Positions 6,115 to 10,520 of a stretch of DNA of 10,520 nt are shown here, piece by piece. Source of the stretch: Candidatus Delongbacteria bacterium (GTDB lineage: Bacteria; UBA4055); contig JAKLPX010000122.1 in the NCBI GenBank assembly GCA_022013635.1, positions 1-10,520 on the forward strand, given 5' to 3'. The notes under the pieces were generated by a model. It was not told the origin of the DNA, ran no database searches, and worked only from the letters and a program-made list of their open reading frames with translations. Both the position numbers and the translations under genes were made by a program. How positions within the stretch are numbered: position 1 is the stretch's first letter; every line of letters starts with the position of its first letter.

Positions 6115-7527
6115 TCATAAATTAATATTTGTAAGCATATTTTTATTTTGAAGCGCATGAAGCAGCTGATTTCTGTCAACGGCTTTTGACAATGCTTCGT
6201 CAACTGTAATTATTTCCTCTTTAATTAAATCAATAAACGATTCCGTCATGAGCTTTTGCCCCTGATTTTTACCCACTTCCATAATTGAAGGTATCTGGAA
6301 ATTTTTGCTTTCGCGAATTAAATTAGCCACTGCTGAAGTAACTACAAGAGTTTCGTAAACCGCGATTCTGCCGCCACCGTTTTTTCTGCAAAGCATTTGT
6401 GAAACGACACCGATCAGCGAATCTGCAAGCATTGCCCTGATCTGATTCTGCTGATTCGAAGGAAACTGGTCAATGATACGGTCAACAGTGCCGACTGCAG
6501 TATTTGTATGCAGAGTTCCGAAAACCAGATGTCCTGTTTCAGCCATTTCAATGGCTATTCCGATAGTTTCAAGGTCCCTCATCTCGCCTACGAGAATAAC
6601 ATCCGGATCTTCCCTCAAAGCCGCTCTGAGAGCTCTCTTAAACGATTGGGTATGTATTCCGACTTCTCTCTGATTAATCAGGCATTGCTGATTTTTGTGA
6701 ACGAATTCCACAGGATCCTCGATTGTGATGATATGTTTTTTATAATTTCTGTTTACATGATCGATCAAAGCGGCAAGAGTTGTGGATTTTCCGGAACCTG
6801 TCGGACCCGTGACAAGAATCAGACCTTTCGGCATAGAACATAATTCAATAATTCGTTTCGGTATCTTTAATACTTCCGGGGATAGAATTTCGAACGGTAT
6901 TTGTCTGAATACAGCTCCAATTCCTCTGTGATCCCTGAAAATATTAGCCCTGAAACGACATAATCCTTCTATCTGATATGCATAATCGGAATCGTTCGTA
7001 TTTTTAAATTCATCAATATTCTTTTGCGGAGTAACATAATTAATGATAGGCCACATTTCATCTTCCGTAACTTCCGGAAAATCTTCCAGCTCTACCATTT
7101 CGCCGTCTATCCTTAACATCGGTTTAGTTCCGCTGCAGATATGAAGGTCCGATGCGCCGTTTTCCAACATATATCTTAACAATTCATCAATATTTACATT
7201 TCCGCCCTGTTGTTCGGTTTGGGTTCTGCTGGCGCCGGCAACGGTGTTTTTATTTTCCGAACCGGGTTTATTTATCTCAAATATTATAGAATTAGCGGAA
7301 CGGTTAACTTTAATTGACTTATTACTGAAGTTGAATTTGGCGGCATCGCCGAAGAATTCTTCGCAATCCGTCTTCATTGATACTAAGTCGGATTCGTTAA
7401 GAACGGTCTGGGACAGGAATTTGTTTTGCCCTTTAATGACAATATAAGGAGGTTCTCCCAAATTTAAAACAACTTTTTCGGCATCTTTAGAGACCATCAT
7501 GTTCAGCATTTTTTCAATATTGCTCAT
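6115..7527 (-). CDS. pilT: PilT twitching-motility retraction ATPase with extra N-terminal domain
   Basis: 470 residues against about 340-370 for usual PilT, the hexameric ATPase that retracts type IV pili at the inner membrane. The standard protein is complete from about residue 113: PAS-like domain with NGASDLHICSG (123-133), Walker A GPTGSGKST (241-249), Asp box IITIEDPVEF (267-275), Walker B DVILVGEMRD (309-318), His box AETGHLVFGTLHTNTA (329-344), and ANLIRE (401-406), the counterpart of the PilT motif AIRNLIRE needed for retraction. The absence of a tetracysteine zinc motif separates it from the extension ATPase PilB. The first about 87 residues look like a degenerate second PAS-like domain, joined by a G/Q/N/T-rich linker (88-112). 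The ATG overlaps the upstream stop as ATGA, implying coupled translation. The stop is TGA. No pilin or other pilus gene is in the window. Confidence 0.95.
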   Translation of the reverse strand: MSNIEKMLNMMVSKDAEKVVLNLGEPPYIVIKGQNKFLSQTVLNESDLVSMKTDCEEFFGDAAKFNFSNKSIKVNRSANSIIFEINKPGSENKNTVAGASRTQTEQQGGNVNIDELLRYMLENGASDLHICSGTKPMLRIDGEMVELEDFPEVTEDEMWPIINYVTPQKNIDEFKNTNDSDYAYQIEGLCRFRANIFRDHRGIGAVFRQIPFEILSPEVLKIPKRIIELCSMPKGLILVTGPTGSGKSTTLAALIDHVNRNYKKHIITIEDPVEFVHKNQQCLINQREVGIHTQSFKRALRAALREDPDVILVGEMRDLETIGIAIEMAETGHLVFGTLHTNTAVGTVDRIIDQFPSNQQNQIRAMLADSLIGVVSQMLCRKNGGGRIAVYETLVVTSAVANLIRESKNFQIPSIMEVGKNQGQKLMTESFIDLIKEEIITVDEALSKAVDRNQLLHALQNKNMLTNINL

Positions 7528-7979
7528 ATTACTTCCACCTTATTGATTTTGTTTTTGTTTATATAAATTTTTCTGTTGTCCTTTAAGAAAGTCAGAAAAG
7601 TTCTGCCGCTGTTTAAAAAATCAATCGCTCTTGATCTGTTTCCGGGCAGTTCTTCATGGATCATAAATTCCATTTTTTCACCGGTAATGAATTGAATGTG
7701 TATATCCTCTTTTTTTAAATCCATTTTTACCTGCTCAAATTCGCTTACATAAATAATCGAATCTATGTTCAGTATTGCAAATTCTTTATTTCCGTTGGAT
7801 ATCATGGCAGGAATAAACTGAGATTTGTCGTTCAATATCTCCAATACCGTTTCCTCTCCCGAATGATGCGCGGAAAAATGATTCAGAAAAAGTGTCATTT
7901 TTGAGATTTTTATCACTCCGCCGTCCTTAAACGCAATTTCCACTTCTTTCTTTAGTTTCGGTATATTTAACTCGTCCAT
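7524..7979 (-). CDS. Unrecognised 151-aa protein with internal duplication, coupled to pilT
   Basis: No certain family. The protein is soluble, with no signal peptide or membrane segment, and rich in alternating hydrophobic residues, suggesting beta structure. It appears to contain two copies of one unit: about 10-80 (KKEVEIAFKDGG ... VLEILNDKSQFIPAMI ... AILNIDSIIYV) and about 89-151 (KKEDIHIQFITGE ... AIDFLNSGRTFLTFL ... IYINKNKINKVEV). The pattern D-x-LN-x3-F and INK-x2-I near each unit's end recalls small bacterial domains of unknown function (possibly DUF6812-like), but this is memory only. AAGGAG stands 7 bases before the ATG. Its TGA overlaps the pilT start by 4 bases, and the deacetylase gene ends 18 bases upstream. 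The tight coupling makes a role with PilT or in regulating pili plausible, but unproven. Confidence 0.85.
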   Translation of the reverse strand: MDELNIPKLKKEVEIAFKDGGVIKISKMTLFLNHFSAHHSGEETVLEILNDKSQFIPAMISNGNKEFAILNIDSIIYVSEFEQVKMDLKKEDIHIQFITGEKMEFMIHEELPGNRSRAIDFLNSGRTFLTFLKDNRKIYINKNKINKVEVI

Positions 7980-7997
7980 CTGTGGCTCCTTATAAAA

Positions 7998-9131
7998 TTA
8001 AATACTGAAATTTTCTAATATTACTTTGAAGAAATTAAAGCCAACCATCATTGATTTTTCATCTGGATTATACGCCTGATTATGAAGACCGGTCGTTCTA
8101 TTCAGATCATTTCCCGCTCCAAGCCATGCGATAGCGCCCGGAACCGCCTCAAGCATGAATCCGAAATCCTCGCCCGTCATCTTCTGTGGGCAATCCACGA
8201 CATTTATGCCTTTTCCGAAGTCAGTATCTTTTATCTTCTTTACGATTTCTTTATTATTTACTGCCGGTATATATTCTGAATGAATCAATAGTTTTGCCTT
8301 TATCCCGAAAGCTATTGAAATGGAATAAACCATATCTTTTATTTTAGTTTTTATAGTATTCAGGTCAACTTTAAAATAAGATCTGACAGTACCTTTAATT
8401 ACGGCTGATGACGGCAGGATGTTCGCCGCTTCCCCCGCATGAATCATTCCGATTGATAGCAGATTTTCGTGAATTGGATCCAAAAATCTCGGCTCTATTG
8501 CATTAAGAAGGTTTATAAGGTTTACCGACGCAGTTATAAGATCGTTGTTCAGATGCGGAACGGCGGCATGACCGCCTTTTCCTTCAAGCTGAATTTCAAA
8601 TTCGATGGTTCCGGCAAACATTTTACCTTCATTCAGAGCTATTGTACCTACAGGATATTCGGTTGTATTGTGAAGCGCATAAACCTCTTTTACATTAAAC
8701 TTATCGAATAATCCTTCTTTGACCATAACCTCACCGCCGCCGAGTCCTTCTTCTGCGGGCTGAAAAATCAGCAGAATATTTTTTTCGGGTTTAGTTTTTT
8801 CTATCCATTCCGCAAGCGTTAGGAGCATGCTTATATGAAGATCGTGACCGCATGCATGCATATATCCTTCATTTTTTGAAGCGAATTCAAAACCTGTTTC
8901 TTCTTTTATTTTTAATGCATCAATGTCCGATCTGAAGGCTATATAAGGACCGTCATTTACTCTGTATTCAGCAATAATACCGGTTTTCGCCATCAGCTGT
9001 ATATTAAAATATCCGAGTTCATGCAGGCACTGCTTAATATAATTGCCTGTTTCGATCTCATTAAACGCAATTTCCGGTATAGTATGCAATTTTCTTCTAT
9101 GGGCTATTAACTTCTCAAAATACTTTTCCAT
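7998..9131 (-). CDS. M20D amidohydrolase, probably N-acetyldiaminopimelate deacetylase-like
   Basis: A 377-residue metallo-amidohydrolase of peptidase family M20D. Binuclear metal ligands are visible: Cys94 and His96 in HACGHDLH, Glu128 in QPAEEG, His154 in YALHN and His350 in TGLHN. The dimerisation-domain segment LEGKGGHAAVPHL (182-194) and the late TGEDFGFML are also present. These stretches and the EYPVGTIA segment closely resemble, from memory, B. subtilis YkuR, which removes acetate from N-acetyl-LL-diaminopimelate in the acetylase branch of lysine/peptidoglycan precursor synthesis. Other M20D enzymes (hippurate, N-acyl-amino acid, IAA-amino acid hydrolases) share most motifs, so the substrate is uncertain; no other dap gene is in the window. 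It is cytoplasmic, with AGGA 10 bases before the ATG. It has its own candidate promoter and is the first gene of a run with the 151-aa gene and pilT. Confidence 0.9.
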   Translation of the reverse strand: MEKYFEKLIAHRRKLHTIPEIAFNEIETGNYIKQCLHELGYFNIQLMAKTGIIAEYRVNDGPYIAFRSDIDALKIKEETGFEFASKNEGYMHACGHDLHISMLLTLAEWIEKTKPEKNILLIFQPAEEGLGGGEVMVKEGLFDKFNVKEVYALHNTTEYPVGTIALNEGKMFAGTIEFEIQLEGKGGHAAVPHLNNDLITASVNLINLLNAIEPRFLDPIHENLLSIGMIHAGEAANILPSSAVIKGTVRSYFKVDLNTIKTKIKDMVYSISIAFGIKAKLLIHSEYIPAVNNKEIVKKIKDTDFGKGINVVDCPQKMTGEDFGFMLEAVPGAIAWLGAGNDLNRTTGLHNQAYNPDEKSMMVGFNFFKVILENFSI

Positions 9132-9161
9132 TGGAATCGGTTCCTGATTTTTTATACTCTT

Positions 9162-9199
9162 AATATAATTTTATCTTTCCGGCAATTCAAGAAGATAAA
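9162..9199 (-). promoter_or_regulatory. Candidate promoter of the deacetylase-pilT run with overlapping inverted repeat
   Basis: On the minus strand TTGAAT (9190-9185), a 17-base spacer and TATATT (9167-9162) form a good sigma-70-like promoter, with a start near 9155 and a leader of about 24 bases. An 8-bp inverted repeat, TTTATCTT (9170-9177) with AAGATAAA (9192-9199), has one arm inside the spacer and the other just upstream of the -35. This is the position expected for a repressor operator, although it could also be a weak terminator stem for the upstream barrel gene. Confidence 0.45.
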
Positions 9200-9212
9200 T
9201 TAATATTTTATG

Positions 9213-10475
9213 TCAAAAATATCCAATAACACTTACTGTATATTTATTTATTAAGCCCCCGAACTCAGTAACAGAACTGTTCCCGATATAAATATTCGAA
9301 TTGAATTTAATTAAAATATTCTGATGAAAAGCATATTCTATTTCCGGAACCAGAACCGACGATATATCATTCAGATTAGTTAAGCTTATCAATGTAAAAG
9401 TATAGTCATCAAAAAATGAATATGACGCCGCTGCCGAAAAATAATTTTTAGCCAGTCCCGACATCTCCCCCGCTGTAAGTCTTGTGAAAGATAAAAAATC
9501 GTAATCCTTATAATCGCTCTTTCCCAAATCATTATAATAATATTCTCCCAGAAGATACAGTCCGTTCTTAAAAGTATAATCTAATCCTGTTGATAGTTGA
9601 AAATAAAGCGAATCCGTTTCACTCATTTCCATTCCCGTATATCTCGGGTTTGAAACCGCTATTTCTCCGAAAATTCCTATGCGGTTTATAATCTCACCCG
9701 CAAAATCCGTTCCCAACTGAATTTTTTCCGGAATATTCAGCATTGCGCCGTCGTCTGACTTATCTCTTATGGCCGAAAAAGAATATTCGTATCTGTCAAC
9801 AGTTGATTTGACTCTAAAACCGTATCGCCAGTGATCAAAATTACTCCCTGGCGCCGTAATTATATTTAAAGATGAATTCTCACCGAAAAAATATTCTAAA
9901 TTAATAGCAAGAACGCCTACTTTCGACCCGTTCGGATTTGTTGCATCTTTTATATTCCATATATCAGTCGGATTGAAAGCGTAACCTGTCCCCCATGCGA
10001 TCTGCTGTTTGCCGAAATTCAGATCGAACGAATCGAAGTATAATTTTATCAGAGCTCTGTCCATTACAAGTTTTTCTTTCGGATAGAATGCAGAATATGC
10101 TAAATGGTCAAATGTACTTGAAGAATATATTTCGAGAAGTCTGGCAACAATAATTTGATCTGTTCCATCAAGATTTTCATAACTTTCCTGAAAATACTGA
10201 TCTATCAACTTGCTGTAAAAACTATTTTCTTTAAAGCCTGAAAACGGATCAACCGGCTGCATATCATAGTAATATAATAAATGAGTCTCTACTTTCCCTT
10301 TATCGGTTACTTCATAATTTCCTTCAAGCCTGAATAACGCATTCGCCGTAGTGATTTCATCTTCAGAAGCAAAATAAGACATTTTCGATTCAAGATACCC
10401 GCTCAGTTTCAGATTTTCATCATTAGCTTTAAGAATCGTAATTATCAACAAAAATAAAAATATTTCTTTCATCAT
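9213..10475 (-). CDS. Outer-membrane beta-barrel protein (DUF1302-like resemblance)
   Basis: 420 residues with an N-terminal signal peptide (hydrophobic run 4-15, likely cut after about LKA at 17; no lipobox Cys) and alternating polar/aromatic beta strands through the whole length. It ends in Phe (VIGYF), the usual C-terminal signal for assembly by BamA. The segment GKQQIAWGTGYAFNPTD (155-171) recalls the G-R-Q-x-x-W-G and N-P-T-D pattern of DUF1302 and related outer-membrane porin-like proteins; exact family and cargo are unknown. Two ATGs are adjacent (10475 and 10472); GGGAG is 5 bases before the first, so that one is used here. The stop is TGA. The gap to the deacetylase is 81 bases with a separate promoter, so the two need not be one operon. 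The start may overlap the end of an upstream gene. Confidence 0.82.
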   Translation of the reverse strand: MMKEIFLFLLIITILKANDENLKLSGYLESKMSYFASEDEITTANALFRLEGNYEVTDKGKVETHLLYYYDMQPVDPFSGFKENSFYSKLIDQYFQESYENLDGTDQIIVARLLEIYSSSTFDHLAYSAFYPKEKLVMDRALIKLYFDSFDLNFGKQQIAWGTGYAFNPTDIWNIKDATNPNGSKVGVLAINLEYFFGENSSLNIITAPGSNFDHWRYGFRVKSTVDRYEYSFSAIRDKSDDGAMLNIPEKIQLGTDFAGEIINRIGIFGEIAVSNPRYTGMEMSETDSLYFQLSTGLDYTFKNGLYLLGEYYYNDLGKSDYKDYDFLSFTRLTAGEMSGLAKNYFSAAASYSFFDDYTFTLISLTNLNDISSVLVPEIEYAFHQNILIKFNSNIYIGNSSVTEFGGLINKYTVSVIGYF

Positions 10476-10519
10476 ATTATCTCCCGTACCGGCGTTTCAT
10501 AAGCATTTCCCTTTTTAAT
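10472..10519 (-). CDS. Possible C-terminal tail of an upstream gene overlapping the barrel gene
   Basis: One minus-strand frame is open from the window edge to a TGA that overlaps the first ATG of the barrel gene as ATGA. It reads IKKGNAYETPVREII before the stop, with ordinary codons and coding-like composition. A second frame is also open here (ending KRRYGR, rich in rare-looking Arg codons), so the choice is uncertain with only 15 codons to judge. If real, the barrel gene is translationally coupled to a larger gene beyond the window. Confidence 0.35.
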   Translation of the reverse strand: MKKGNAYETPVREII

Positions 10520-10520
10520 C

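Noticed and set aside
6473..6843. Plus-strand open frames opposite pilT
   Set aside because: They lie opposite the Walker A to His-box region, whose conservation belongs to the minus strand; no motif or ribosome site was seen in them.
8082..8711. Plus-strand open frames opposite the deacetylase
   Set aside because: They are antisense shadows of a clearly conserved M20D gene, with no start signals.

Overview
The window is about 10.5 kb of AT-rich bacterial DNA. The gene set points to the FCB superphylum (Bacteroidota/Ignavibacteriota/Cloacimonadota-like lineages): a BatC-type TPR protein, a DUF2723 membrane protein with C-terminal TPRs, a terminal-Phe outer-membrane barrel and a PilT ATPase. 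Several genes have Shine-Dalgarno sites, and three candidate promoters look like ordinary -35/-10 sigma-70 promoters with 17-base spacers. That argues against a typical Bacteroidota member, but the phylum cannot be fixed from this window. TGA ends four intact genes here, so it is a normal stop codon in this genome.

Left part (1-1092): the 3' end of a batC-like gene on the plus strand; a strong hairpin terminator; then, on the minus strand, a 55-residue four-cysteine zinc-ribbon protein (DUF5679 type) with its own promoter. The divergent intergenic region before the asparaginase gene contains a candidate promoter overlapped by two inverted repeats.

Middle, plus strand (1093-6114): a cytoplasmic L-asparaginase; a full-length (987-codon) DUF2723/TMEM260-like GT-C membrane protein interrupted by one in-frame TGA at codon 513; and a YbhN/AglD-like flippase-family membrane protein 23 bases downstream. 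The last two probably form an envelope glycosylation pair. The TGA replaces what I recall as a conserved cysteine in the family, and the reading frame stays intact for 474 codons after it. The options are selenocysteine, a fresh nonsense mutation or a base-call error. I see no good bacterial SECIS, so this is the main open question of the window.

Right part, minus strand (6115-10520): an operon-like run of an M20D deacetylase (closest by memory to N-acetyldiaminopimelate deacetylase), a 151-residue unrecognised protein with an internal duplication, and a PilT retraction ATPase that overlaps it by 4 bases. The PilT carries an extra N-terminal domain that looks like a degenerate second copy of its own PAS-like domain. 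Upstream lies an outer-membrane barrel gene, which may itself overlap the end of another gene cut off by the window edge. No tRNA, rRNA, CRISPR array, insertion sequence or phage gene was seen.
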